From assembly GCF_041080815.1 (NCBI RefSeq), contig NZ_CP160205.1, positions 1,550,001-1,614,000 on the forward strand: a stretch of DNA of 64,000 bases, in the 5' to 3' direction. Within the stretch, counting starts at the first letter, position 1, and each line of letters starts with the position of its first letter. The notes under the pieces are model-generated. The model was not told where the DNA came from. It did no database searches and saw only the letters and a program-made list of their open reading frames with translations. A program made the translations under genes and the position numbers. Below are positions 33,209-42,838 of the stretch, piece by piece. The DNA is from Mucilaginibacter yixingensis. Its GTDB lineage: Bacteria > Bacteroidota > Bacteroidia > Sphingobacteriales > Sphingobacteriaceae.

Positions 33209-34126
33209 ATGAAAAAACTAATTGCCTTATCACTGCTTTTTGCAGCCTTGAACAGCTATGCACAAAAAGTAAACTTGGCGCTTAATCTTAAAAGAGATAG
33301 CGTTTATAATCTTACAATTGATGCCAAAGTAAGCACCCAACAGGTTATACAAGGCAAACCAACGATAGTTAATATAGCCATATCGGGGACCACAGCGCAT
33401 AAAGTTATTGGTGTTAAGGATTCTGTTTACGACCTGGAAACATCCTATAAATCTTTGGCCATGAACATGGACATGGCAGGTCAGCAGATGACGATGAATT
33501 CAGCCGACACCACCACTATACTCGGCAAGATTATGCATCTGGTTATGGGTAAACCCTTTCATATATGGATGAGTAAAAGTGGCTTGATTATTAGTGTTAA
33601 AGGGTTTGATGATATTTTTACAAATGCCGCCAATAGTGTTACGGCGCTTAATGAGCAACAACGTAACTTAATTGTATCACAGCTGAAGCAATCGTTTGGA
33701 GAAGGTTCGTTAAAATCTAGCTTGCAGCAATCATTTATAATCTATCCAAAACAGGCCTTAGCATCGAAAGGCACCTGGAAAAATGCAATTAACCGGGAGC
33801 AATCTGGCATGGCCGCTAGTTACAATACTACGTATACCTTAGTTGATATTGGTGATGATGCCTATGAAATTGAAGGAAAAACCTTAATTGCGCCACAGCC
33901 GTCAGTAGGATTTAAACAGGCTGGTGGTTTCTTGATCCATATGGCTAACGTTAAGGGAGATGGTGTAACCAAACTGAGAGTGGATAGAAACACCGGCTGG
34001 GTGCTGGCATCGGTAGTTGAACAGCATGTATCAGCAACTGTAGAAATGAAAAAAACAACCACAGGGCCGGTTGAAATGTCATTACCGATGACGATAGCGG
34101 TAAACTACACAGCTACAGATAAATAA
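33209..34126 (+). CDS. Exported DUF6263-like protein
   Basis: This 305-residue protein has a clean signal peptide (MKKLIALSLLFAALNSYAQK). The rest is beta-rich with no catalytic motif, including a run typical of DUF6263 proteins (VNLALNLKRDSVYNLTI at the start; QTMNSA-like middle; GVTKLRVDRNTGWVLASVVEQ near the end). The fold suggests lipid or hydrophobe carriage, but function is unknown. The ATG at 33209 is chosen because 15 upstream codons lack a signal. It is followed by a strong bidirectional terminator. Confidence 0.75.
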   Translation: MKKLIALSLLFAALNSYAQKVNLALNLKRDSVYNLTIDAKVSTQQVIQGKPTIVNIAISGTTAHKVIGVKDSVYDLETSYKSLAMNMDMAGQQMTMNSADTTTILGKIMHLVMGKPFHIWMSKSGLIISVKGFDDIFTNAANSVTALNEQQRNLIVSQLKQSFGEGSLKSSLQQSFIIYPKQALASKGTWKNAINREQSGMAASYNTTYTLVDIGDDAYEIEGKTLIAPQPSVGFKQAGGFLIHMANVKGDGVTKLRVDRNTGWVLASVVEQHVSATVEMKKTTTGPVEMSLPMTIAVNYTATDK

Positions 34127-34144
34127 AATGGCAAAGCAAAATAA

Positions 34145-34179
34145 AAAAAGCCCCGTTGGATTGTCCAACGGGGCTTTTT
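34145..34179. terminator. Bidirectional terminator between DUF6263 and atpC
   Basis: AAAAAGCCCCGTTGGA (34145-34160) pairs perfectly with TCCAACGGGGCTTTTT (34164-34179) around a three-base loop. Poly-A and poly-T ends suit both strands and separate two convergent genes. Confidence 0.9.
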
Positions 34180-34195
34180 GCTGTGAAATGTTTTC

Positions 34196-34444
34196 TTATC
34201 TGTGGGTAATGCCCTCAGCCAATACAACCACTTTATTGTTAGATGCTTCAACAACGCCGCCGTGTATCAGAAAAACTTCTTCTTTACCGGTGCCACGCAC
34301 AACCAGTTTACCATCTTGCAGGGTAGAAATGATAGGAGCGTGGTGGTTAAGTATTTCAAATGAACCCACAGTACCAGGCAGGGTAATTGAGTTTACTTCG
34401 CCTTCAAATACTTTTTTATCGGGTGTTAAAATTTCTAATGTCAT
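34196..34444 (-). CDS. atpC: ATP synthase F1 epsilon subunit, short form
   Basis: This 82-residue protein is the N-terminal beta-sandwich of epsilon (LEILTPDKKVFEGEVNSITLPG, FEILNHHAPIISTL). The C-terminal two-helix domain that inhibits ATP hydrolysis in E. coli-type epsilon is missing: the frame ends right after the sandwich. That is normal for Bacteroidota, but it means this synthase lacks epsilon-type auto-inhibition. It lies 95 bases downstream of atpD with a palindromic repeat between. The other atp genes are not in the window. Confidence 0.93.
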   Translation of the reverse strand: MTLEILTPDKKVFEGEVNSITLPGTVGSFEILNHHAPIISTLQDGKLVVRGTGKEEVFLIHGGVVEASNNKVVVLAEGITHR

Positions 34445-34446
34445 AA

Positions 34447-34536
34447 ACCCCTCTCTAATCTCCCCAGAGGGGAGAGGTTTTTAGTTAAATTCAAATCATC
34501 CTTCCGCACCTCCCCTTTGGGGAGGCCGGGAGGGGT
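34447..34536. repeat. Palindromic repeat between atpD and atpC
   Basis: The element has outer arms ACCCCTC (34447-34453) and GAGGGGT (34530-34536) and two inner hairpins: CTCCCC with GGGGAG near 34460-34475, and CCTCCCCTTTGGGGAGG at about 34509-34525. It occupies almost the whole 95-base gap. Such CTCCCC/GGGGAG elements recur in related genomes. It could lower atpC expression relative to atpD. Confidence 0.65.
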
Positions 34537-34539
34537 GTA

Positions 34540-36069
<1,530 letters not shown>

Positions 36070-36116
36070 TTATTAATGCTTCAGCACTTTGTGTAAAGGG
36101 TGCTATTTTCGTGGTG

Positions 36117-36124
36117 CAAAGCTA
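36117..36124 (-). promoter_or_regulatory. -7 box of atpD
   Basis: The minus strand reads TAGCTTTG, an exact TAnnTTTG, about 72 bases before the atpD start. No -33 TTTG is evident. The remaining divergent gap to the TPM gene is AT-rich. Confidence 0.6.
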
Positions 36125-36256
36125 CAGTTTTATAAATGATATTAAAACACTATTTATAAGAATTTTTAGCAACATCATTCTGCGTTGGTGCGTATGTTGC
36201 AAAGTTTGCTATATTTATAGACCAAAATAATTATTATCAATGCCTTATCTTATTTT

Positions 36257-37294
36257 ATGAAAAAGTTTTTCCTCCTCTTTTATTTGCTTTTTAGCAGTGT
36301 TGCATTTGCTCAAATTCCTCAGCCTCAAAAAAACACTTACGTTAATGATTTTGCCGGGGTGCTTACCAAGTCTCAGGTAACAGAATTGAATAAAAAAATA
36401 TTTGAACTTGAGAAGACAAGGAATGTGCAATTAGCAATTGTGTTGGTTAATAAAATTCCTGTGGTTTACGATATTCAGGATTTTGCCGTATTGATAGGCA
36501 AAAAATGGCATGTTGGCAAAAACAAGCGGGGCATAGTCTATGTAGCTGCCATTAAACAGCGTAAGCAACGCATTGAAGTGGCCAGCAACCTGGAAAATGT
36601 ACTTAGCGGCGATAAATGTTTATCCATACTTGCCGATCTGAAACCGTCGTTTAAAACGGCAGACTATAATGCTGGTTTGCAAACACTGGTGACTGATCTT
36701 GGAAATGAGTTACCTGCTGTAGTTAATACCCCTGCTCAACAGGCCACACAAGCAACAACTGTTGGTCCAAATAATTTAAAGAAGGATGACGACGAGACGC
36801 TCAAGCAAATTATTGGCGCTGTAGTTGTTTTTGCGCCTATACTGCTCATTATTCTTTACATCAGAAACCAGAGAAGAAAGCGCTTGGCATACCGTAATGC
36901 TATGGGTGTGAATGATCCTAATTATTTTATTCCGGGACAGGGAACGCCAGGTTATAACAACGACCCGTATAATGGCCCGACTAATGGCGGATATTACGGA
37001 CAGCCGCAAAGTCGAAGAAATTGGGGCGGTATTCTCGGCGGGGCTGCGGCTGGTGCGGCTGCAGGTTATGCTGGCAGGGCACTGCAAGACAGGCTTTCAG
37101 GTCATCATCATTCAACGCCCTCTGATACTTATCAACAACCGAATAACAGTTACGTTGATAACAGTGCTTCTAACGAACCATCTAACTGGGGTAGCTGGGG
37201 CGATAACGGCGGCAGTTCGGATGATAACTCATCTTATGATAGTGGTTTCTCAGATGATTCATCGAGCGATAGCGGTGCTAGTTCTGATTGGTAG
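36257..37294 (+). CDS. TPM-domain (YgcG-like) exported protein with low-complexity tail
   Basis: This 345-residue protein has a signal peptide ending SVAFAQ and a TPM domain (about 28-160: YVNDFAGVLTKSQVTELNKK, NVQLAIVLVNK, GIVYVAAIKQRKQRIEVASN). A single transmembrane helix follows (about 187-205, IIGAVVVFAPILLIILYI). The cytoplasmic or periplasmic tail is Gly/Tyr/Asn-rich, with a Gly-Ala stretch (GGILGGAAAGAAAGYAGRAL), and ends in Ser/Asp repeats (SSDDNSSYDSGFSDDSS). TPM proteins have been linked to photosystem II repair in plants and to acid-phosphatase-like activity; the bacterial role is unclear. An intrinsic terminator follows. Confidence 0.85.
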   Translation: MKKFFLLFYLLFSSVAFAQIPQPQKNTYVNDFAGVLTKSQVTELNKKIFELEKTRNVQLAIVLVNKIPVVYDIQDFAVLIGKKWHVGKNKRGIVYVAAIKQRKQRIEVASNLENVLSGDKCLSILADLKPSFKTADYNAGLQTLVTDLGNELPAVVNTPAQQATQATTVGPNNLKKDDDETLKQIIGAVVVFAPILLIILYIRNQRRKRLAYRNAMGVNDPNYFIPGQGTPGYNNDPYNGPTNGGYYGQPQSRRNWGGILGGAAAGAAAGYAGRALQDRLSGHHHSTPSDTYQQPNNSYVDNSASNEPSNWGSWGDNGGSSDDNSSYDSGFSDDSSSDSGASSDW

Positions 37295-37350
37295 GGTCAT
37301 ATATAAATCTCCTGGCTATCTTAAAGATCTCAAAAATTCCGGTTCAAACA

Positions 37351-37383
37351 AAAGGAGCGCCCGTTCACTGGCGCTCCTTTTTA
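37351..37383 (+). terminator. Intrinsic terminator after the TPM gene
   Basis: AAAGGAGCGCC (37351-37361) pairs with GGCGCTCCTTT (37370-37380) over an eight-base loop and runs into TTTTT. Confidence 0.85.
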
Positions 37384-37424
37384 TCATTTCTTTTCTAACT
37401 AAATTTCTAAAACACAGAGAAGGT

Positions 37425-37505
37425 TTAGGCTTTCTTTGTTTTAGGCGCGATCAATGGCACTAAGATAGCTGCAATTACTACGGCAAATTCTAATACAGTG
37501 TTCAT
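37425..37505 (-). CDS. 26-residue hydrophobic membrane peptide
   Basis: An ATG-to-TAA ORF encodes MNTVLEFAVVIAAILVPLIA followed by a basic PKTKKA tail. The acidic start, long uninterrupted helix and lysine-rich end fit a single-pass inner-membrane peptide with an outside-facing N-terminus. The sequence is compact, with a conserved look, though I cannot name a family. It has no co-directional close neighbour. Its upstream side is the structured noncoding stretch 37506-38039. The coding probability is moderate, based on the peptide's clean topology. Confidence 0.5.
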   Translation of the reverse strand: MNTVLEFAVVIAAILVPLIAPKTKKA

Positions 37506-38039
37506 GGTACTAAGTGTGTTTTATGATAAATAACTAAACTTTTAAATTACAGGACGTTTCAAATCCTTGATAGCAGGGCAGCACATAATATGCCATTAAT
37601 TTTCAGGGTGATTTTAGGTCGAAAATCATCAATTTTTAAAATGGTGATTTTTTTAAGCGGATGACTAAAAAGTAGGAAAAGTGGTTGCTTTTCTCCCGAT
37701 TTTTCGAAACAAACTGTAAAATCGGGGTAAAATCTCTCTCGAAAAACTGAAAAGGGGTAAAAAAGCAGAGACTTTTTTGAAGAAAGTGATCATTACGCCC
37801 GAAAATCGTTCGGGCAAAAATTTTGATCGACAGAATAATATTCTGAAGAATAAACTAACGACCAGAAGAGTCTTTTTTGATTTGGACAGCCAAGTGTAAA
37901 ATTCTGGAAACGCAATGTTGGTTTGGGCTTAGCTGTTTTGAAGATATTTTAGTGACAGATTGTCATTTGACTGACATTTTCTTTTTACGATGGTTGAATT
38001 AACCACTGGTTACTGACAAGGGCTGCCAAATACTGACAT
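37506..38039. other. 534-base noncoding stretch with hairpins and TGTCA/TGACA palindromes
   Basis: No ORF of note is present. A long hairpin with a T run lies at 37622-37653 (AAAATCATC against GGTGATTTT), a stem CCCGATTTT/AAAATCGGG at about 37697-37728, and GCCCGAA/TTCGGGC at 37797-37815. Near the 3' end are TGACAGATTGTCA (37953-37965) and TGTCATTTGACTGACA (37961-37976). The stretch could carry a small RNA, or upstream control for the 26-residue peptide gene. Nothing in it matches an RNA family I can name. Confidence 0.4.
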
Positions 38040-38056
38040 TTAATGAAATGTCAGTA
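38031..38056. terminator. Inverted repeat over the oxidoreductase stop codon
   Basis: TACTGACATTT (38031-38041) pairs perfectly with AAATGTCAGTA (38046-38056) around AATG. It covers the end of the quinone-oxidoreductase gene and could be its terminator, though the T tract is short. The arms repeat the TGACA/TGTCA words of the adjacent noncoding stretch, so an operator role is also possible. Confidence 0.5.
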
Positions 38057-39023
38057 TAATCTTGCCAATGTGTTCACTGCTTTCCATTAATGTATGTGCC
38101 ATGCCAGCTTTTTCGGCAGGGAAGGTTTTATATATAATAGGTTTAATTTGTCTGCTTGCTATAAGCGGCCAGATATGGGTTTCCAGTTTGCGGGCTACGG
38201 CACTTTTAAAGGCGGTGTCGCGAGGCCGCAGGGTAGAGCCGGTTATGGTGAGGCGTTTCTGCATAACCGGCGATAAGTCTACGTTTACTTTACTGCCTTT
38301 CATGGTGTTAATCATCACCAGCCGGCCTTCCGGCGCCAGCGAAGCAAGGTTGTCTGGCGTGTAATCGCCGCCAACCATATCCAATATCACGTCAACGCCT
38401 TGGCCGTTGGTAAGGCGGGCAATTTCCTGTTTAAAATTTTGAGTTTTGTAGTTAATAGCAGCACCGGCGCCGAGTTGTACACAGAAGCGGCATTTGTCAT
38501 CGCTGCCTGCCGTTGCGTAAACCTTGCTGCCTAATGCGGTTGCCATTTGTATGGCTGCCACGCCTATACCGCTGCTGCCGCCATGTATTAAGAGTGTTTC
38601 GCTAGGTTGCAGGTGGGCGCGGTCAAATACGTTGCTCCAAACGGTAAAGAATGTTTCAGGTAGCGAAGCGGCCTCGATCATATTTAAGCCATCGGGGAGG
38701 GGAAGGCATTGACCTTCAGGAGCGGTGCAGTACTCGGCATAGCCTCCGCCGGTTACCAGGGCACAAACTTTATCGCCAATATGCCAGCGGGAGACATGAT
38801 CGCCCAAGGCTACAACCTCTCCCGCAACTTCCAGTCCGGGTATATCCTGAACGGTCCACACTGGCGGCGGGTAGTGGCCTTTACGTTGAGATATATCAGG
38901 CCGGTTAACGCCTGCAGCGTGCACTTTTATTAGTACCTCGCCTGCGGCTGGCGTGGGTTGCGGGCGTTCTGTCGGTTGCAAAACTTCAGGGCCGCCCGGT
39001 TGGGTGATGATGATGGCTTTCAT
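38040..39023 (-). CDS. Zinc-independent NAD(P)H:quinone oxidoreductase (MDR family)
   Basis: This 327-residue medium-chain dehydrogenase/reductase shows the quinone-reductase pattern: AGVNRPDISQRKGHYPP, DIPGLEVAGEVVALG, the cofactor loop LIHGGSSGIGVAAIQMA and GAAINYKTQNF. Zinc-ligand cysteines of alcohol dehydrogenases are absent. Members reduce quinones or activated alkenes with NADPH. The ATG at 39023 (MKAIIITQPGG) is preferred; 13 upstream codons carry no homology. The gene stands alone, and its stop lies in a palindrome. Confidence 0.9.
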   Translation of the reverse strand: MKAIIITQPGGPEVLQPTERPQPTPAAGEVLIKVHAAGVNRPDISQRKGHYPPPVWTVQDIPGLEVAGEVVALGDHVSRWHIGDKVCALVTGGGYAEYCTAPEGQCLPLPDGLNMIEAASLPETFFTVWSNVFDRAHLQPSETLLIHGGSSGIGVAAIQMATALGSKVYATAGSDDKCRFCVQLGAGAAINYKTQNFKQEIARLTNGQGVDVILDMVGGDYTPDNLASLAPEGRLVMINTMKGSKVNVDLSPVMQKRLTITGSTLRPRDTAFKSAVARKLETHIWPLIASRQIKPIIYKTFPAEKAGMAHTLMESSEHIGKIILTFH

Positions 39024-39199
39024 TGTTGTGTAATTTATATAAAGCAACCCTGTATTAATCATTCATATTAACAAATGCTGCATTGCTGCTGTTTGATGCC
39101 TGTTGCTCCTAATTGGTTTGTGTGGATTTTGTATTGAACAGAAAACAATCAGAATAAAAATGCTTTCTTTGTTTACCCTAAATAATATTTCAAAAACCT

Positions 39200-39661
39200 A
39201 TGTCTATACAAGTTGGCCAGTCTGCACCGCAGTTTACGCTGGTATCGTCTGATCTGAAAGAAGTTTCATTGTCTGATTTTAAAGGAAAAAAAGTAATACT
39301 GCATTTCTTTCCGCTGGCATTTACCGGTGTTTGTACCACGCAATTGTGCACCATGCGCGATAACTTTGGTTATTATGATGAGCATAATGCCGAGCTTATT
39401 GCTATCTCTGTAGATTCTCCTTTTACTTTGGCGCGCTTTAAAGAGGCTAATAACTATCAGTTTACCCTGTTATCAGATTTTAACAAAGAAGTGTCTGCCG
39501 CTTATGGTGCCTTGTACGATCAATTTGTGTTTAATATGAAGGGTGTTTCTAAGCGCGCGGCCTTTGTTATTGACGAAAATCAGCAGGTAATTTATGCCGA
39601 GGTATTAGAGTCTGCAGGTAATCTGCCTGATTTTGATGCAATTGCAGAAAAAGTAAAATAA
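39200..39661 (+). CDS. Peroxiredoxin (AhpE/redoxin type)
   Basis: This 153-residue thioredoxin-fold protein carries the peroxidatic cysteine Cys45 in FFPLAFTGVCTTQLC, with the preceding Thr (Phe-Thr-Gly) and the later Arg of GVSKRAAFVID. A second Cys50 five residues away is a possible resolving cysteine. The family reduces hydrogen peroxide and organic peroxides using thiol donors. It is a single gene; the tRNA promoter begins 13 bases after its stop. Confidence 0.92.
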   Translation: MSIQVGQSAPQFTLVSSDLKEVSLSDFKGKKVILHFFPLAFTGVCTTQLCTMRDNFGYYDEHNAELIAISVDSPFTLARFKEANNYQFTLLSDFNKEVSAAYGALYDQFVFNMKGVSKRAAFVIDENQQVIYAEVLESAGNLPDFDAIAEKVK

Positions 39662-39674
39662 TTTTAAAAATTTA

Positions 39675-39706
39675 TTTGAAATCACTGAACTATTCTTCTA
39701 CCTTTG
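39675..39706 (+). promoter_or_regulatory. Promoter of tRNA-Arg: TTTG and TAnnTTTG boxes
   Basis: TTTG at 39675-39678 and TACCTTTG at 39699-39706 are separated by 20 bases, the textbook Bacteroidota -33/-7 arrangement. The tRNA 5' end is 58 bases downstream of the -7 box. It is the best promoter in the window and may also serve adk. Confidence 0.85.
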
Positions 39707-39764
39707 CAGTCCGCTAAACGAGGTAAGACACACACCAAATATAGCGGGAGTTATTTAAATAACG

Positions 39765-39838
39765 GCACTTGTAGCTCAACTGGATAGAGCATCTCACTAC
39801 GGATGAGAAGGTTTGGGGTTCGAATCCCTACAAGTGCA
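39765..39838 (+). tRNA. tRNA-Arg (anticodon ACG)
   Basis: The cloverleaf is complete: acceptor stem GCACTTG/CAAGTGC, D arm GCTC...GAGC, anticodon stem TCTCA/TGAGA with loop CTACGGA (anticodon ACG), variable loop AGGTT, and T arm with TTCGAAT. The discriminator is A; CCA is not encoded. ACG is normally deaminated to ICG to read CGU/CGC/CGA arginine codons, so tadA is expected elsewhere in the genome. Confidence 0.97.
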
Positions 39839-39902
39839 CTTAATTGCGAGCCTTTCTGTATATCTATTATGCTGAAAGGCTTTTTAACTTTTAAAACACA
39901 GG

Positions 39903-40484
39903 ATGCTAAACTTAGTACTGTTTGGCCCTCCCGGCGCCGGGAAAGGCACACAATCCCAAAAACTTATTGAAAAATACGGTCTGATTCACCTCTCAACCGG
40001 CGATCTGTTACGTGGCGAGATTGCTCAAGGCACTGTACTTGGTCTTGAAGCTAAGAAGTTGATGGACGACGGCAAATTAGTACCGGATGAGGTAGTGATT
40101 GGCATGATCAGCAACAAACTGGATGCTAACAAACAAGCCCACGGTTTTATTTTTGACGGTTTCCCACGTACCGTAGCTCAGGCTGCAGCGCTGGATAACC
40201 TGATGGAAACTAAAGACGGTGGCATCTCTGGCATGGTTGCCCTTGAGGTAAACGATGACGAGCTGCTGAAACGCTTGCTGTTGCGCGGTAAAGATTCAGG
40301 TCGTGCAGACGATCAAAACCCTGAGGTTATTGGCAAACGTATTAAAGAGTATAACGATAAAACTGCTCCGGTTGCCGATTTCTATAAAGGACAAAATAAG
40401 TTCCAAAGCATTAACGGCATTGGTTCTGTAGATGAGATATTTGATGCCATTTGCTCGATTGTAGACAAGTGGGATAAGAAATAA
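39903..40484 (+). CDS. adk: Adenylate kinase, short form
   Basis: This 193-residue enzyme converts ATP + AMP to two ADP. Motifs are the P-loop GPPGAGKGTQ (residues 8-17), LSTGDLLRGEI (AMP site), FIFDGFPRTVAQAAAL and LLLRGKDSGRADDQ (LID arginines). The LID is short without zinc-binding cysteines, as in the short adenylate kinases. It follows the tRNA gene by 64 bases and precedes obgE, separated by a hairpin. Confidence 0.97.
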   Translation: MLNLVLFGPPGAGKGTQSQKLIEKYGLIHLSTGDLLRGEIAQGTVLGLEAKKLMDDGKLVPDEVVIGMISNKLDANKQAHGFIFDGFPRTVAQAAALDNLMETKDGGISGMVALEVNDDELLKRLLLRGKDSGRADDQNPEVIGKRIKEYNDKTAPVADFYKGQNKFQSINGIGSVDEIFDAICSIVDKWDKK

Positions 40485-40506
40485 CTTTTTTTAACGAAAC
40501 ATAACG

Positions 40507-40554
40507 GTAAAGTCCGGAGTTGTAAGCAGCAAATGCCCAGGCTTCGGACTTTAC
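40507..40554 (+). terminator. Hairpin between adk and obgE
   Basis: GTAAAGTCCGGAG (40507-40519) pairs with CTTCGGACTTTAC (40542-40554) at 12 of 13 positions across a 22-base loop. No U tract follows, so it may be an attenuating or processing hairpin rather than a full terminator. It lies in the only gap between the two genes. Confidence 0.45.
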
Positions 40555-40579
40555 TGACTTTAAGACCAGCTATTTAATT

Positions 40580-41581
40580 ATGCCTCAGGGTTCAAACTTC
40601 GTAGATTATGTAAAGATCTGTTGTCGCTCCGGTCACGGTGGGGCTGGTTCTGCACATTTGCACCGCGATAAGCACACCGCCAAAGGTGGTCCTGATGGTG
40701 GTGATGGTGGTCGTGGCGGTCACGTGATTGTTAAAGGCAACGCCCAGTTGTGGACGCTGCTGCACCTTAAATACCGCAAACACGTTATAGCCGGTAATGG
40801 CGAACCGGGCGGCAGTTCGCTTAAAAGTGGTAAAACCGGTCAGGATGAGATTTTGGAAGTTCCACTAGGAACTATCGCCAAAGATGCCGAGACCGGTGAG
40901 ATTCTTTTTGAAATCAACGAGGATGGCGAGACTCGTATTCTGACCGATGGCGGTCGCGGCGGATTGGGTAACTGGCACTTTAAATCGGCCACGTTGCAAA
41001 CTCCGCGCTTTGCGCAACCAGGCGAACCCGGCCAGGAGGTATGGAATGTTCTTGAGCTGAAATTACTGGCCGATGTTGGCTTGGTAGGTTTCCCAAATGC
41101 GGGTAAATCAACCTTACTGTCGGTGGTATCTGCTGCCAAACCGGAGATTGCTGATTATGCTTTTACTACAATAGTACCCAACTTGGGTATTGTGGCTTAT
41201 CGCGATAGCAAATCTTTTGTAATGGCCGATATTCCGGGGATCATCGAAGGGGCATCGCAAGGCAAAGGTTTGGGTTTCCGTTTCCTTCGCCATATCGAGC
41301 GTAACTCTGTGTTGTTGTTTATGGTGCCTGCCGATACCAATCGTACCATTCAAGAGGAATACGAAATATTACTGAGCGAGCTGGAAGCATACAATCCAGA
41401 ACTTATCCATAAACCCCGCGTGCTGGCCGTAACCAAAACCGACCTGCTCGACGATGAACTGCAACAAGAAATGCAGGCCCAACTGCCAAAGGGCATCCCG
41501 GCGATATTTATCTCTTCAGTAGCCCAAAAAGGCATTGACAAGCTGAAGGATCTGTTGTGGACAGAGATTAATAAGGGGTAA
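40580..41581 (+). CDS. obgE: Obg/CgtA GTPase
   Basis: This 333-residue ribosome-associated GTPase has the glycine-rich Obg fold (about 1-158, with [14 protein letters not shown] and [14 protein letters not shown]) and the G domain: G1 [10 protein letters not shown]3 [17 protein letters not shown]4 AVTKTDLL and G5 FISSVAQKG. The C-terminal OCT domain of longer homologues is absent, as usual in Bacteroidota. It monitors 50S assembly and the stringent response. The gene ends at a repeat-derived terminator. Confidence 0.97.
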   Translation: MPQGSNFVDYVKICCRSGHGGAGSAHLHRDKHTAKGGPDGGDGGRGGHVIVKGNAQLWTLLHLKYRKHVIAGNGEPGGSSLKSGKTGQDEILEVPLGTIAKDAETGEILFEINEDGETRILTDGGRGGLGNWHFKSATLQTPRFAQPGEPGQEVWNVLELKLLADVGLVGFPNAGKSTLLSVVSAAKPEIADYAFTTIVPNLGIVAYRDSKSFVMADIPGIIEGASQGKGLGFRFLRHIERNSVLLFMVPADTNRTIQEEYEILLSELEAYNPELIHKPRVLAVTKTDLLDDELQQEMQAQLPKGIPAIFISSVAQKGIDKLKDLLWTEINKG

Positions 41582-41590
41582 TACTTAATT

Positions 41591-41636
41591 AAAAGCCCTG
41601 TCATTGCGAGGAACGAAGCAATGACAGGGCTTTTTT
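41591..41636. terminator. Terminator built from a TCATTGCGAGG-family repeat
   Basis: AAAAGCCCTGTCATTGC (41591-41607) pairs perfectly with GCAATGACAGGGCTTTT (41618-41634) over a loop GAGGAACGAA, then TT. The inner part is the same palindrome as at 47548 and 52706. Flanking AAAAGCCC/GGGCTTTT turns the repeat into a bidirectional terminator between obgE and a convergent lipoprotein gene. Confidence 0.88.
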
Positions 41637-41667
41637 GAATATTATTAAAGAGTGGCGGTTGGTGTTC

Positions 41668-42063
41668 CTACGGTTCTATCAACTTCAATAATTCCTCCGG
41701 CGTTTTATAAATTGCTCCTTTATATCTGGTCTCGCTAACACCTACACAGGCGGTATCCGTTTTATTATCGGCATGTGTGAGGATGATGCGAGCGCGTACA
41801 TCTAAGCCAGTATCATCTGTGCCGGTGAGTTTATCCAAAATATGGGTTACACTATCAATTCCCTTTTGGCTAACTATAGTCAAGCTCGGTGCATCTTTAA
41901 AATACTGATCAAAGTTGTCGCACGTTATTTTGAACAGTGTTTGCCTGCCCAGTTCGGTATGCTTAATAACAATGCTTCTTACAGGGTTTTCAGGTTGATG
42001 ACTGCAAGCCGTAAATAATAAGCCCAGGGAACCAAGAAGAAATAGGGGAGTTAATCTTTTCAT
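41668..42063 (-). CDS. Putative lipoprotein, unknown function
   Basis: This 131-residue protein has a lipoprotein signal: hydrophobic helix and lipobox LLFTAC, Cys20. The mature part reads IVIKHTELGRQTLFKITCDNFDQYFKDAP and has no motif I recognise. It is 17 bases downstream of the MgtC gene and in the same direction, so it is probably co-transcribed and might be envelope-linked. Four cysteines in the mature chain could form disulphides. Confidence 0.75.
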   Translation of the reverse strand: MKRLTPLFLLGSLGLLFTACSHQPENPVRSIVIKHTELGRQTLFKITCDNFDQYFKDAPSLTIVSQKGIDSVTHILDKLTGTDDTGLDVRARIILTHADNKTDTACVGVSETRYKGAIYKTPEELLKLIEP

Positions 42064-42080
42064 TTTATAAGTAGAATAGG

Positions 42081-42770
42081 TTACATCATTAATAAGGTTA
42101 CTTCGCGCACGCCTTTTAGTTTTCGCAATGTCTCAATCATGGCCATCGGGTCAACGTTACTAAAAGCATTTTTCTCCAGCGAGATCCGCATCTCATCCAA
42201 ATCTTCTTCAAAAGCCGGAGTTACACTAATCTGACGATATTTTACGTGGTTTTCTCTCAACGCGTCTTCAATATGTTGCAGGCTCACCTCTTTACGTTCC
42301 AGCCTGATGGTAAATCCCTTGAATTTTTCCTTATTGATAAAGCGGGTTTCCAGTGGTTTAATCAGTGCCAGTATGATCCACACCGCTATGGTGGTAAAAC
42401 CGGCAGCTAGGTAAAGCCCTCCACCGCAGGCCAGGCCAATGGCCGCTACGGTCCATAAGCCGGCGGCAGTGGTTAGTCCGCGCACCACTTCCTGTCGTAA
42501 AAAAAGAATGGTGCCCGCGCCAAGGAAGCCAATGCCGCTCACTACCTGCGCTGCCACGCGCGATGGATCAAGATTATAGCCCGGCTTGCCCACCACGCCT
42601 GCAAATCCATAAGCAGAAACAATCATAATCAGTGCTGCACCCAGGCATACCAGCATGTGCGTGCGCAAACCGGCGGCCCACTCATGCTTCTGCCGTTCAA
42701 AGCCAACGATGGCGCCTAATAGAATGGCAGCAGATAAACGGATGAGTAGCTCGGTGGTGGGAAGTATCAT
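42081..42770 (-). CDS. MgtC/SapB family membrane protein
   Basis: This 229-residue protein has the MgtC core: LLGAIVGFERQKHEWAAGLRTHMLVCLGAALIM, GIGFLGAGTILF, GLTTAAGLWTVAAIGLACGGG in about five transmembrane helices (to residue 145). A C-terminal ACT-like soluble domain (about 145-229) follows. MgtC proteins help survival at low magnesium or inside hosts and have been linked to phosphate and membrane-potential control. Start choice: the ATG at 42770 opens directly before the first helix. Confidence 0.92.
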   Translation of the reverse strand: MILPTTELLIRLSAAILLGAIVGFERQKHEWAAGLRTHMLVCLGAALIMIVSAYGFAGVVGKPGYNLDPSRVAAQVVSGIGFLGAGTILFLRQEVVRGLTTAAGLWTVAAIGLACGGGLYLAAGFTTIAVWIILALIKPLETRFINKEKFKGFTIRLERKEVSLQHIEDALRENHVKYRQISVTPAFEEDLDEMRISLEKNAFSNVDPMAMIETLRKLKGVREVTLLMM

Positions 42771-42838
42771 AATTGGCTAACGCGATATCAAAGGTGACGT
42801 TTTTCAAATTTAATTTTTTTGTGCACATTTAACATCTT

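Noticed and set aside
39751..39951. Minus-strand ORF containing GIRTPNLLIRSEMLYPVELQ
   Set aside because: It is the antisense of the tRNA-Arg gene. Such reading frames over tRNAs are frequently mis-annotated as proteins.
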